Below, piece after piece: positions 11,701 to 22,900 of a stretch of 64,000 bases of DNA. The number at the start of each line of letters is the position of its first letter. The first letter of the stretch is position 1. Under the pieces are notes generated by a model. The model was not told where the DNA came from, searched no databases, and saw only the letters and a program-made list of their open reading frames with translations. The stretch spans positions 69,919,162-69,983,161 of the forward strand of contig OZ034969.1 of the NCBI GenBank assembly GCA_964030785.1, read 5' to 3'. This DNA is from Siderastrea siderea (taxonomy: Eukaryota > Cnidaria > Anthozoa > Scleractinia > Rhizangiidae). The translations under genes and the position numbers were made by a program.

Positions 11701-13577
11701 CTCCCGTCAGGTCCTCATAATGTTTCCATTGTTGTTCCGTGCTCGTGATATGTGATTCTTAATACAGTTACCGGTAGTTTTCTTGTTACACGTCAAGTTA
11801 CAAATGTTGCTTTGCTGCATTACTTCTTCAGAGTTATATGTAGAATGTTTTTTCGAACGGATTTTTTTTCCTTGTGGAACATTTTAGTCATGTCAGAATA
11901 AGGCCATTTATATGAGAGCAAATGCGTCGCCCCTTAGACACCCGCCATAACTACTCGAACGCAATCGAACATAATCGAACTCAATCCATGGATTAGGTCA
12001 TATCTCCAATAGCTTCATAAAGCGAAACGAAGCTTGGATATCTTTTATTAGCTTGTTGTGGGCCTTTGAGGACGTTTCCTTAACCTATGTTAAGCTCGTT
12101 TCCTTGCAAATTTTTCCACACCGGAGCAGCCTGTTGGGCAGCTGACCAATGCAAATTCTCCCATGATCCTTTGACGGAGGAAACAAATCGGCTACTGCAT
12201 TCGGTAAGCGGTTAGATTGTTATGGCATGCGCACTGCATGTGATCTTCTGACGAAAGAAATAGTCCAATTTCGATTTCATCAAGACTGCTGGATGAAATG
12301 ACAGAGGCCGCATTTTTACAGCGTTAGTCTCAATCTGAAGTAAAATATTCAAAATAAAAATTAAAATACCAGTGAGAAGATGAACTCTTCACAACTGTGT
12401 GTGTTGTTTAAATTTTAAAATTCAGTACTTTCTTGCTGGTACTTGTACTGTAACAATGCGTGTTTAGCATTTTCATTCAGCGATCTTGGTGATCTCGAAT
12501 TTGGACTATCAAGTTTTATTTCAACAGTAAGGAGGTTTCCAGGCACTTAAAGATACTTATTTGCCGAGTCCTCTTTTGCTAAATCAAATGTCATTTCAAC
12601 TCTTTTTTTTAAACTTCCGTTTCGATTTCCTATGTTAATTAGAAAGTACAGCAAAATTTATCGATTGTCGCAAAACTAAACCAGTGGCCAATCGCATCAT
12701 ACATAAGTAATTCAATGAATCTGTCAGATCTTGGAGCTATAAAATTTTGTTTGCTCCCACTTAACCATGGAAATTAATCGCCTGTGTGAACACTTGCCGA
12801 CCACTGATGGTTGGAATCGCGGACCGTAAACCTGGAATCTAGGATCGCAAACGAGATGATGAGGATCAACAGTTCTCCAGGAATCAGGATCGAACTGTGC
12901 AATGTTTGTCTGTTTAGGGATAGAAATTTGTAACATGATCAGAACTTAAGGTACAAAAATTTAGATCGGTTGTGAAAAAATATACCTCTCTAGACTACCA
13001 CCCCGTAATACTTGCGCGACGTTTCGATGTCTCCAACTTCAATTTCAAGTTGGAATAAAGAAGAGTACTAGTTATACTTTTGTCACATATATCGCTCTTA
13101 TATGTTACGTTTCCGTCATTTTATGATTGTTTATAGTCATTGTATGATCGTTTATACAATCATGTTAATGTACTAGTTTGTAGTTTTTGCTTAAAATTAA
13201 TGATGCCGTGTGTAAAAGGCCGGTTCAGTTTTGTTTTTGTTTTCTTTTTTTTGCTTCAGGTACTCAACCCACCTGCCGAAGACCCTGCTAGATTGGCAGA
13301 AGACAAGAATCTTCCCAACGCTAGCAGTGAAACACCCGGAAATGGTGAACAGTTAACTGCTCCAAGTGCTTGCACTGAGGACTCCTTGCAAGTGTCTGCC
13401 TCGTCTCCGTACAATTTGCGAGCGACTACACGCAAACGAAGACTGAGCACGGGTGGAACGGGTGATTACGTGACTGATGGAAAAACCTCAAGGCAGGAAA
13501 GTCCTGGGCACGAAGCGAACCATGAAGGACAAAGTTCACTGTTTGTGCCAGGGTTGTATAAGGATCTGTCTATGTAG
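5792..13577 (+). CDS. CCCH-type zinc finger protein of the ZC3H4/ZC3H6/ZC3H8 family
   Basis: Likely nuclear RNA-binding protein; in the family, ZC3H4 restricts non-productive transcription and ZC3H8 acts in snRNA transcription. Exons: 5792-7987, 8958-9242, 10084-10254, 10801-10915, 12094-12203, 13260-13577, giving about 1064 residues; 8346-8522 may be an extra in-phase exon. An in-frame TAG upstream supports the start. The first exon (732 codons) is low complexity, with an Asp/Asn/Gly tract at about 565-630 and a basic Arg/Lys block at its end. Three zinc fingers follow: CX7CX5CX3H from C874, a second starting [10 protein letters not shown], and a third, CX8CX5CX3H ([11 protein letters not shown]), followed by [13 protein letters not shown], the typical family linker. 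The last exon begins VLNPPAEDP. Two introns in the finger region are non-canonical: GC-AG after 10254 and a U12-like intron after 10915. Assignment among ZC3H4, 6 and 8 is not possible by eye. Confidence 0.88.
7438..7660 (+). repeat. GAT-rich low-complexity coding tract (acidic Asp/Asn/Gly run)
   Basis: Imperfect trinucleotide-type repeats of GATGAT, AATGAT and GGTGAT inside the first exon of the zinc finger gene encode a strongly acidic Asp/Asn/Gly run of about 60 residues. It is in frame and flanked by further acidic sequence ([15 protein letters not shown]). Overlapping frames in both directions stay open here because of the repeat and are not genes. Confidence 0.8.
8346..8522 (+). CDS. 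Possible additional 59-codon exon of the zinc finger gene
   Basis: An open stretch with protein-like composition ([14 protein letters not shown], then [17 protein letters not shown]) ends at a good donor, AAG then gtttat at 8523. An AG at 8344-8345 would open it in phase 0, matching the phase-0 ends of the exons at 7987 and 8958, so it could be included or skipped without changing frame. The polypyrimidine tract before it is weak, which keeps this uncertain. Confidence 0.35.
10255..10800 (+). other. GC-AG intron in the zinc finger gene
   Basis: The exon coding the first half of finger 1 ends TGC AGA AGG and is followed by GCAAGT, the standard GC-type donor. The next exon begins after ttactttag with GGT GAG GAG TGC, completing the CX5C spacing of the finger. 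No GT donor in the right phase is nearby; the only close GT (10259) would give an in-frame stop after splicing. Confidence 0.8.
10916..12093 (+). other. Candidate U12-type intron with AT-AA ends
   Basis: The second-finger exon ends ATG CAC A and the next bases are ATATCCTTTT (10916-10925), an exact minor-spliceosome AT-type donor. TTCCTTAAC, the exact U12 branch-point consensus, lies at 12076-12084, about ten bases before the next coding segment. To keep frame into TCG TTT CCT TGC AAA the exon must start at 12094, giving [11 protein letters not shown] as expected between fingers 2 and 3, and the intron would end in AA (12092-12093). The nearby AG at 12093-12094 would break the frame. The intron contains a Tigger-like MITE. 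Confidence 0.7.
10977..11335. mobile_element. Tigger/pogo-like MITE in the U12-type intron
   Basis: A 359 bp element with inverted ends CAGTGGTACCCCGATATA (left) and TATATCGGGGTGCCATTG (right), flanked on both sides by TA (10975-10976 and 11336-11337). CAG at the tip plus a TA duplication fits Tc1-mariner/pogo-Tigger non-autonomous elements. Near the left end is an internal repeat of the type tataacgaa. No transposase is encoded. Confidence 0.75.
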
Positions 13578-13626
13578 TAACTGAGAATAGTCAACCAACT
13601 GTCCGTCTTAAGGTGTCCGTCTTGAA

Positions 13627-13980
13627 GAGAGTTCAGCTAGACTACGAGCACCTCTCGTTACGCTCAACAATAGTCCAGCGGAAAGAACACGCGAGCGAGC
13701 GCGAAATCCGCTAGCCTGAGAAAACAGCCGACGCCGCGAGGGAATTTCGTTTCAACCAATCAGAAGCACTACCTAGATCTGGGTAGTGAACGTCATCAGT
13801 ATGGAATTTCTGTGCTCGTTACTCAGACGTCGTTTTGCGAGGGGTCAAGTGGCAACCCCGGGAATATCGGCTGTTTTCTCAGGCTAGAAATCCGCCTTCC
13901 GCGTGGAAACGTGGCGTGTGCGATCTTCGCGTTGGTTCGCGTGTTCTTTTCGCTCGACTATCCCTGAGCGGAAATAAAGA
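13627..13980. mobile_element. GC-rich inverted-repeat element interrupted by a MITE
   Basis: Left part (tacgagcacctctcgttacg, then an atagtcc and a cgcgagcgagcgcg motif) and right part (cgcgtggaaacg, cgcgttgg, gactatccctgagcgg) match in order the element at 42530-42698. The two halves are split by the 175 bp insertion described separately. Exact outer ends are uncertain. Confidence 0.55.
13712..13886. mobile_element. Mutator-like MITE with perfect TIRs and 9 bp target duplication
   Basis: A 175 bp element. The left end TAGCCTGAGAAAACAGCCGA (13712-13731) is the exact reverse complement of the right end (13867-13886). It is flanked by perfect 9 bp direct repeats GAAATCCGC at 13703-13711 and 13887-13895. 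A 9 bp duplication fits the Mutator (MULE) superfamily. It has inserted into an older GC-rich repeat. No coding capacity. Confidence 0.9.
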
Positions 13981-14154
13981 CTGCTTGAAGTCTAAATAAC
14001 AGTAAAATGACTGAAAAACGACAGGGACAAATTTTAATTAGATGTCCGTTTTATAGAGCTAGCCGTTAAGAAATACGGAATGATTTTGTCACGTCAGGTC
14101 ATGGTATCGTAGTTGATTCTATTGAAGTCACGTTATTTTTGATGTGTGATTTAT

Positions 14155-15053
14155 GCATCAGTCAATTCCAGCTGCGCCCATCCCCCCCCCCCGGGCAACT
14201 GCGGGGCATTTGCGTGCCTTGCCAGTCCCGGGGGTGGGGCATTAGCAAATTTGGCACGGCTCGGGGGTCGGGCATTTGCCTACCCCCGGGCTTTTGACAC
14301 ACACGTGGTTTCCGACTCGAAATCCAAACATGGAGGATTTTATCGCAAAGGACCAGCAGTTCATGCATTTCTTCATTGCTTATCAAGGCACAGCTATCAC
14401 TTTATATAGCGAGATCGGGAACGATCAATGTGAATCGACGTACGCATGCTTCTTTGAACAAGGATTTAAAAATTTGGTTGCGATGATTCTTAAACTATTA
14501 CGATCGATTATTGAATTCTAAACATGTGTATAGGGATCGTCGTTTTATACTTTTGCATAGTATTAAAATATTTACAATAGATGACGTTACAACAGACTTT
14601 TATAATGTCAAGATTTTTGTTTACTAGCGAACTGTTTAAAACAAAACAGTAAAGTAACAATTAACTTCCTGTAGTATTGTTGTTTGTGAATTAAATTAAA
14701 ATATCATCGCTTGGCATGTATAGTAACTTTATTATTATGTTCAACATCGGATAGTTCCATTACAAACAATAGAAGACTGAGAGGCAGCCTACAGAAATGA
14801 AAAATCACACATAAAAAATGCTGAAAGTGGCATTATTGCGCAATGAATGAAAACTGCTGCAGTGTTGATTGGGGACGTACGATCCCGGGGGCGGGCCATT
14901 TGCCCTCTTCCTTAGTCCCCACCGCGGGGCATTTGGCAGCTGAAGTGTCCCCAGCCCCGAGAATTTGCCATCGAAGAGAAAAAAAATGCTAATGCCCGAG
15001 GGTTAGCCCGGGGGAGGGGGGGGCATAGGGGCAGTTGGAATTGACTGATGCAT
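14155..15053. mobile_element. 0.9 kb MITE with TTA target duplication
   Basis: Inverted ends start TGCATCAGTCAATTCCA on the left (14154 on) and mirror this on the right (to about 15051) with one mismatch in the first 22 bases; both sides are flanked by TTA. Next to each end are runs of C or G and several copies of a ggggcattt-type motif in opposite orientations. A 3 bp TTA duplication suggests PIF/Harbinger, though the tip sequence is not typical. Short internal frames are not convincing proteins. Confidence 0.65.
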
Positions 15054-15485
15054 TAGTTGTGAGAAAGGTAACGCTATTTTGAGTGATCTTCGGTGATATT
15101 TGTTTGTAAGTGTGGAGCAAGTTCAGATTTTAAAATCTGTTGTGATAAGAAGAGCTAATTCCAAATGACGATCACTGGCGATTGTAAGGGACGAAGTGGA
15201 AATACATCACAATTTAGAATCCACCAAGATTTTTTTTTTTTTTTTTTTTTTGTGGTTGGTCGAATTGAACTTCTCTCCAGGGCAATTATCACATGATATA
15301 ATACACAGACTTTGCCTGTCCAGGACATTTTATTCAAGTGAAATTAAAACACATTATTATTGCGAAAATAGTTTAAAGTAAAGTACACATAACTGGAAAC
15401 AACAACAGAAGATTACTACTTTGAGCGTACGTCTTAAAAATCAACTTTTTACTACAAAAAATGTTGGATGCGCCGCTTTTGTTTT

Positions 15486-15522
15486 TATGTTTGTTTGTTT
15501 GTTTGTTTGTTTGTTTGTTTTT
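15486..15522. repeat. GTTT microsatellite
   Basis: Perfect tandem run of the tetranucleotide gttt, about nine units. A similar, shorter run occurs at about 9276-9299 in an intron of the zinc finger gene. Confidence 0.9.
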
Positions 15523-16915
15523 TGCAAATTGATTGTCGCCGAGAGTACGCAGCAGAAAATCATTCATAGAGGATTTCTCTAAATCGAGAAAAAAGCCATA
15601 AGAACAAATTGTCACAAAATTTCATTATTTCTCTTCGAAGCTTGTCGATGGATCGGTAAAATGACCAATAGTTTTTACTGCATTCCCTTTACTTATAGCT
15701 CTACATCTGTTTTGTTCTACGTTCAGAGAATTTGGTGGCTCATCAAAACAGTATCCTCATATCCTCATCAACTAACAAAACGTATTAATGAAGTTGAGTG
15801 CGTGTGGGAGGAAAATATTTTTAAATCTTCGTGGCTATGTTTGGATGGTGAAATTGGAATTATGTAGTTATGGAAATATGTAAGACCCCTATCTGTTAAC
15901 GAGGTGGTAACTATGCATCGATTGTTAAAAATGTATCTTTGGCTCTGACAAAAATTGTTTAACAATGGTCTTACCCCAGTTAGAAACGCTCACAATGAAG
16001 AAATAGTGAAAAAGCTTCATGAATTTTTTAACGCAACCGGATAAGGCCATATTAAATCGTGAATTCATTAGCGATTTTTTTCCTTTTCCTTCAGCTGCGG
16101 ACGCTGAAAGAATAATAAAAAGCGACTTCAGGCATTTTTCTATTTGACAGAATGATTGTTTCCCTTCGTCGTTTTCTTTGTGAATAGCTGTTTAAATAAA
16201 GTCAAAAACATTTACATTATAAAACCTGGGTTATTTGTTGTCATCTGGCACCAACACTAGCACAAAAATTACGTCTTGCTTTTCGCTTGGTTTGAAATCC
16301 GTACACAGGTGACAATAAGAATTACATTTAGTGTATTATTGCTTCCAATGCATTCTAGAATTTCCAGCCAATCACATCATCCATTACTGACTTTTGCTGA
16401 CATTAAACCTCGCTTAAACGGAAATGACAAGAATTTACTTATTTGCCTAGATGCTGCACGATTGTGCCCGATTGTGTTTAAATCCATCCCATTTCACCAT
16501 TTGGAAGCATTTTACTTCTGAACTAACCGGCTTAAAGGAATAAAACTGTGACTAGCGTCTTTTGTTCATTTTCTATTACCCGAAATAATAATTACCTGTT
16601 ATTTAACTGCACAAAGATTTATTAGTTCTGTGCGAAAGCGTATTTTTAGAGTTTTAGCCCATCCGATTGGCCCTCTTTTTTCTGTTATTATGCGTCAGGA
16701 TTATTAGAATTTCTAAGATTTTCATTTTTCATTACAAGTCGCATAATCCGTGTTACCGGATCTTTAATGAAAACACCTGTAATAACAGCGATAAAGCATG
16801 CAGAATATCAAACGTATTTCACCTAAAACTGTAACGACTGTGTATGCGCTAAACTGAGACATTTCGACATCAGGTGCCATTAGAGAAACTCAACACTCTC
16901 CGCTCACAAACCTGA

Positions 16916-19900
16916 ATGGCGTCAAGGGACGCTTCTCAGAGAAGCCTAATGTTATTTGTTATCTTCCAGTTACTTGTGCATCATGGAAGTGCGGTAGATA
17001 AACATCATGTCAACATTCCTGTATTTTTTAACACTGATGATGTCTATCAAGAATTCGTCTTCAACTCTGCGGTCAAAATGTTTGGAGGCAGAGACTCAAA
17101 AAGCATCAATGATTCTTTGAGCGAGTTTGAAGTGGAGATGCACTTTTCAAAACCTGACTTTGCGAATCTTTCTTCGCGCTCTAATGGTTTAAGCAGTTTA
17201 ATACCCAGGATTTCGAATATGACGGCTTCATCTCAAGGTGCGATTTTCGTAGATGTAACCGAAGAAAGCCTGGTTTATTCGACGTTCTTAGAAAGTGTCT
17301 CAATTCCATCAATTGGATTATTTAGGAGCCAAAACGGATTTCCAGTGACACAGGTACGATAAGGAATTATTTAATTCCGCTGTCTATGTTTAAATTTTGC
17401 TTTTGCTTTTTTGATGGCCCTTTAAGGAGTCATCTTACGCAAAGGTGCGCACTGGTCGAGGTAACGATATCGTGTTGTTGGCATGCGTTTAAACAACTAA
17501 ATATCGACTTTCGACTGCGTTTTGCTTTTCTTAGTCATCTAGGCATTTTAAAATAATCACTATTTTAAATTGGCAAACGTTACAAACCAGTTTGGTTTTA
17601 ATTTTTTGTGAGTTTCAAGTCTCATAACGTTGTCGTTGGAAGACCCAGGGAATACAGCATTACTTATTAAATTTCAATGATAAAACACAAGGCTTTAAAA
17701 GGCCGCCGAAAAAAAAAGCCCTAAAAATACGATTTCGAAAAAATCACTTTCCTTTTTTTATTTTATTTTATAAGCGTCGTTAATGTAGTTACAAAACACC
17801 GTGATTGGCTCAAGGGAACTCGTCAAGAAATTTTAAGTCAATTCCCAACGTCTATAAAATGCACGAACATAATAAAATAAAGACAAACACTGATACCTTC
17901 GCCAATTTGAGCTGATACAGTATTTGCAAAACAAATACTTATCACCCTTTTGTTTACATTTCTATTCCGAAATGCAAGAGAAGCCTAACAGTACTGTTAG
18001 CGTTGATTATCACCTAGCGTGATATAATGTATCTCAAATGAATTATAAAGGACACTTGGATTTTAAAACGGCATCCAGGTTAGCGAAAGTCCCTTGTCCA
18101 CCTAATGGTGGGGAATAAAATGGACAGCAAAACTTATCAAAGGCAAAAGTAATTTCCGCAAACATTACTCCTACTACAGAAAATATCAATCCCCGACTTT
18201 GTAGAAGCCAAAGCAAACGTAAAAACAACAAACCGTTCATTCATTTTGGTGCAGTTTAATTATTGACAGAGATATTTAACATCTGGTAACAAATCTAGAT
18301 GCTGTTTTTTTTTTTTTAATGGTAACTCATCTCCTTGTAATCCCTTCAGAACAAATCAGCAAAGATTGCCAGTGAGACAAAACTCGCGCAGACATTTCAT
18401 GCTGCTTATACGACAACAAGTTAGCAAAACTCTTTTCCCAGTAACATAAGTTAAGGTGATTCCATTCAATTGCATTGCGCATCCTTTCTACGCATCATTT
18501 ATTGCATGATTAGCGCGCGCACGAGCGCGCACGCGTTCGGAACTTGATAGGTTTTCTACGGAAGCTGAGCTGTTCAGAGAAATAAATGGTCGTTTTGTCC
18601 CAAACGAACTCGGTGACCCCATTTTTTTATTCCATTTATTTAAGGAAAATACGACTCTACATGATATATTCAAATTTGAAGAATTTTTTATCATTCAATT
18701 TTGAAATATTCCGGTTGATTCACTGTTACGGTCAGAATTTTAGCGTTTCACTGGAACCGTGGAGACGCTCGATTTGCCTATTATTTCAAATTAGTTTCAT
18801 TGTTATGGCAATTTTAAGACGTTTTACTGTAACATTGTACTTCTATCATAAGAAAAATGCTTATACTTCATTGCCAGTTATAACTTTGTTGAAGTAATGG
18901 GTGTGTCTAGTACAAGGATAGGTTTTTTTAATATTGCTGTCTAAAGATAGCAAACTACCTATATACTACAGCCCCGTAGCGTGAAAACACGCATGGTGAC
19001 CCCCTCTTTTTATTTTATTTTTATTTTATTTTAATTAGTAACTCTGCAAAGTTTCAACAAATTCTCATTACAACTTCTTTTTCGATGGAATCACCTTAAA
19101 TGAAGTCATGTATACAAGAAGTATTTCTTTGCTGCTGCTGTTTCATGTATATTTTGAATAATTGCAGTTAAGGAATTCCTTTAATTTGTATTTCAAAATT
19201 TCAGCAGTTCATGCTGAGGAATGGCACGTTGTTATCGTTCTAAACATTTACTTGTCCCTTCCTTTGTAAGGAAAACATAGGGTGCTATAACTGTAATTAT
19301 ATCCACTTTTTTTTATAAGAACGCGTAAAATTTGGCTGAGCCTGAGGATGTTCTTATTTTAGCCCTTACATTCTCTTAAATTTTGGGGCAATAAGAATGT
19401 ATGGGTAATGAAATGACTGAGCTGTGCTCAAGATGATCAAAGACATCGAACACACTTTCAGGCAATTTGTTTACCGGCAAAGAAAACGAAAGGTAAACAA
19501 TGATGGCTTTTTTACGTCTTATATGGCAGGAAAATTATTTGGAAAGGATTATGCTTCAGTTTACTTTCAATTTCCATTTTCATATTTGGTTTTATTTCCT
19601 TTACTTGAAAAAAGGTTTGTTGTGCATTTGATAGACGCTGTTATTGATAACCAGTTACACTGGCTCTCGAAATATAGGAAAGAATTAAGAGGTAGCCGAC
19701 GATTTTTCTCAGAAATGTCACAAATCAATTGATGCCTAATATTTATTTTTAAAATGGAAATGTAGATCAGCATCCGTCTTAGTAAACAAACCAACGGTTA
19801 AAGTAATTTTCATCATGTCGTTGACAGTAACGTAATTTTACGATATCACATTTATCGTAGATCCGAAATACCTCAGTTATTTTACGTTGAAATACAAGAT

Positions 19901-22900
19901 AAATAAGATACATTCAACTACAAGATAAATGAGATACATTTTTAATGGATGGCATCAGTTTGATTATCATTTTTTGTTTGGCTGAATTGTTTTCTGTTGC
20001 TGATATCTTGACTTATTAAAAACTGGACTAGGTATATTGGATTTCTAGCATTTTGATTGGCTGAACGGAGCTAGGCTATCAGCTCATATATCTGCTGCGA
20101 CCAAATATGGTCAATGAACACTCAACAATAAATAGGCCATTTCCGAGTTGACTTGTACCTCTTTTTCAAAGCGAGGCTTCGTGCAAAACTTTTCATATGA
20201 AAATGAGTTTTATTTGCATGTGAATGAAAACTCTTTTTCGTATGAAAAGCTTTTCTCCAAGACTCGCTTTGAAAAAGAGGTACAAGCCAACTCGGAAATG
20301 GCCGATTAAGCTGAAAGTTTATTCCTCGCGAGCAACCCGGCGAGAAAAATAGACAAGAAAAATCACTTGGCAGTGAATTTAAATTAAGCAGAAATTTCAA
20401 CAGCGTCACTAAGACACAAATCAAAATTGTTCTGTAGTGCTCGATTTTTTGAAGACAACAAGAAACTGTGCAGAAATAGAAATTTAAGCATTAAGCGTTG
20501 TGTTTACAATTAATTTCTTTCATCGATCATCACGTCGATCATTGAAATTGAACAAACGGTAGGTTTTATCAGTAATGCTTTCCACTTCAAAATATCAAGA
20601 CAAGAGATGAAAGAAAACACAGTGAAATGGGGCAGAAGCATTTAATAAAAACTATCACACATTCATGGCGAGTTGGTACGAAAATCATGAAGCAATCTAA
20701 ACAAGCACTAACAAACTACCAAGAAGGAAGGAAGGCGAATTTTTTTTCGGCTGTAACACGCAAAATTAACACTGGTTTACCTGCGCTCATTGTAGCTCTG
20801 TGTTCCAACAGGTCCAAATGTTCAGATAGAAATCGGATCCCATGTAAACGGAGTTGAATCGCTAAAAAATCCCAGTTGTTTGACTGTTGTTTTTACCATT
20901 CCGTCCGCAACCTCTAAACCGAGAACAACTCCGTTTTGTGCTTTGCATTTAACAAACTATGATTGTGAATTCTAATGTTCCTCGCTACAGTAATCTCGCT
21001 TCTGGGCTGCATAGAAATTACCTCTTCAAGTTCAATTTAGTTCTGTCTTCAGTTCTATTAAACACGCACATGATGGCTCCGATGTGCAAACGGATTACAA
21101 ACTTGTTCCGTTTCAACTCCAGACGGCTAATATGTTGAAATCGTACAGCTTCTTTCCTTTTTGAACGAGGATTATAACAATGTTTCAGGGAAAATCAAAC
21201 ACGTACCATATTTCAGAGCCAATAATTAGAAGATTTTTTCCAAAACTTGTGCCACTTCGTTCCCTTTCGAGCAGTTTCATTGATTCATTCAGGTTCGCAA
21301 TGAAACGCTGCAACACTTCGCAAGGTTTTGGCGCCTTTTTCGCTCAGTCATGTGATCGATTCTTGCTCCTTTTTTATATCTTTTCTCATTTTTTTGCCTT
21401 TCTTTCTTGATTGTTTCTTAAATAATGGTTAAGTTTTTAATAAAATAATTATTCTACTCGGGCTTGCTGGATATGAAATGATTATAACCAACTCGGCGCC
21501 ACGGGCCTCGTTGGCTATCTATTTATTATTCAACAAATTGTCACTATGCCCATATATGGTAAGGAAGCCCTCAATATCTGTCATCCGTACATGACAGATA
21601 TCCTGCGATATACGTAAATGACCATATTTGGAAGTGCACTGCAGATTTTCTTTCATTGCTTGTTTGGCGGCCATTTTGAAAAGCGAAGCAGCACACTTGC
21701 TCACGGAAAGTTGTAAAGACTAAAGTTGAAAAGATTTTAATTCACAGGAAGAGGACTTATTTTCGGTAAGGTAGCAATATTTTTTTTTACTTTGTCTTGG
21801 CATTTCCAAACATGAGTTTGTAAATAAGTCTTTTTAAGTGAACGGTAGTAAACTTCGATTTCTTGAAGTTCTGTTTTGATTTTTTTTAAGCTTAAGCTTA
21901 TGTGTTGCTAGCTTTTGGCGTTTTCATCATAGAGCCGTAGTTTTTCTCGCTCTGAAAATGGTAGTCGATGGGAATTTGTTGAATAATAAAACAATTATCC
22001 TGCTCAATCTTGCGGAATATCCCCTGATTTAGCCAACCCGGCCTACGGCCTCGTCGGCTAAGTATCAGGTGATATTCCGCGCGATTTCGCAGGATAATTG
22101 TTAATTAATATCCAGCGCACCCTCGTAGAATAATTGTTAAATATGATGTCCGGAAGACCAGCCACTAAAGCCTTTTCTTTTTTCTGGGGTATTTTAAACG
22201 TAAGGAAAGCTCATGTGCTGGAGGATTTGCAAGAGTCGCAGCGCCTTCTGTTGTGGAGTACGCGCAAACCATGGTAAAGATTCTACAGAAAATGGGATGG
22301 CAGAGCCTGTGTTTGGTTGTATCTACGACACAAGATGGAAAAATATTTGCCGAGGCGATGAATTCCCTAGCTTTAAAGGAGAAATGGACTGTTTTATCAA
22401 TCTTATGGATTGACGGAGATGAAGATTTGAGTGAAATATCGACTGGCATTCAGAACGTTGTCCAAAGGAATCCGGATGTCGTCATTGGGCACTTTCGTCA
22501 AAGATTAAAGGACAACATATTTTGGACAATTCAGAAACTACAAGCCTTTAAGAATAGCAGCGCTTGGCTCCTCAGTGACGTTACTATATACGGGCTACGG
22601 AATATAAGTACAGTTCCTTCTGGGGTAGTTATGGTGAGCGCCAAGTCACATGAGATTGGACACGACTATGAATTGTACGTCAACGCATTGTATGATTCAT
22701 TTGCTATGTTTGAGAGTGCTTTTGAAAGAGCTTTCGCTGACCTTAGCAAGGACGAAAGACAGAACTGTTCTACTTCAGGAAAGTCTGAGCGTTTGCAAAG
22801 AACAGCAATGAAGTAGGTCTTGGTAATTCTTCTACACTCTAAGTTTAAGAGGTTTTTAAGATCACGTTTCGCTAAACACAAAACGGTCTGTTTCCTGATT

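Larger units (their letters stand above)
13578..16915. other. Intergenic region between the zinc finger and glutamate receptor genes
   Basis: No gene is supported here. It holds a repeat with a nested Mutator-like MITE (13627-13980), a 0.9 kb TTA-flanked MITE (14155-15053), a T-run (15231-15252), a GTTT microsatellite (about 15486-15522) and otherwise AT-rich unique-looking sequence up to the receptor start codon. A possible poly(A) signal AATAAA for the zinc finger gene lies near 13974. Confidence 0.7.
17354..22204 (+). other. First intron of the glutamate receptor gene, 4.85 kb
   Basis: Contains no supported gene. It holds a TTAA-flanked element (18455-19095), a fold-back MITE (20131-20307) and a nested inverted-repeat cluster ending just before the next exon (about 21443-22150). 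The rest is AT-rich. Confidence 0.7.

Noticed and set aside
14146..14521. Two overlapping plus-strand frames of 81-87 codons inside the TTA-flanked MITE
   Set aside because: They start in the GC-rich end repeats and show no domain; non-autonomous elements often contain chance frames.
22213..22413. Alternative frame starting at an ATG within the second receptor exon
   Set aside because: The overlapping frame that encodes GGFARVAAPSVVEYAQTM and joins both neighbours in phase is clearly the receptor.
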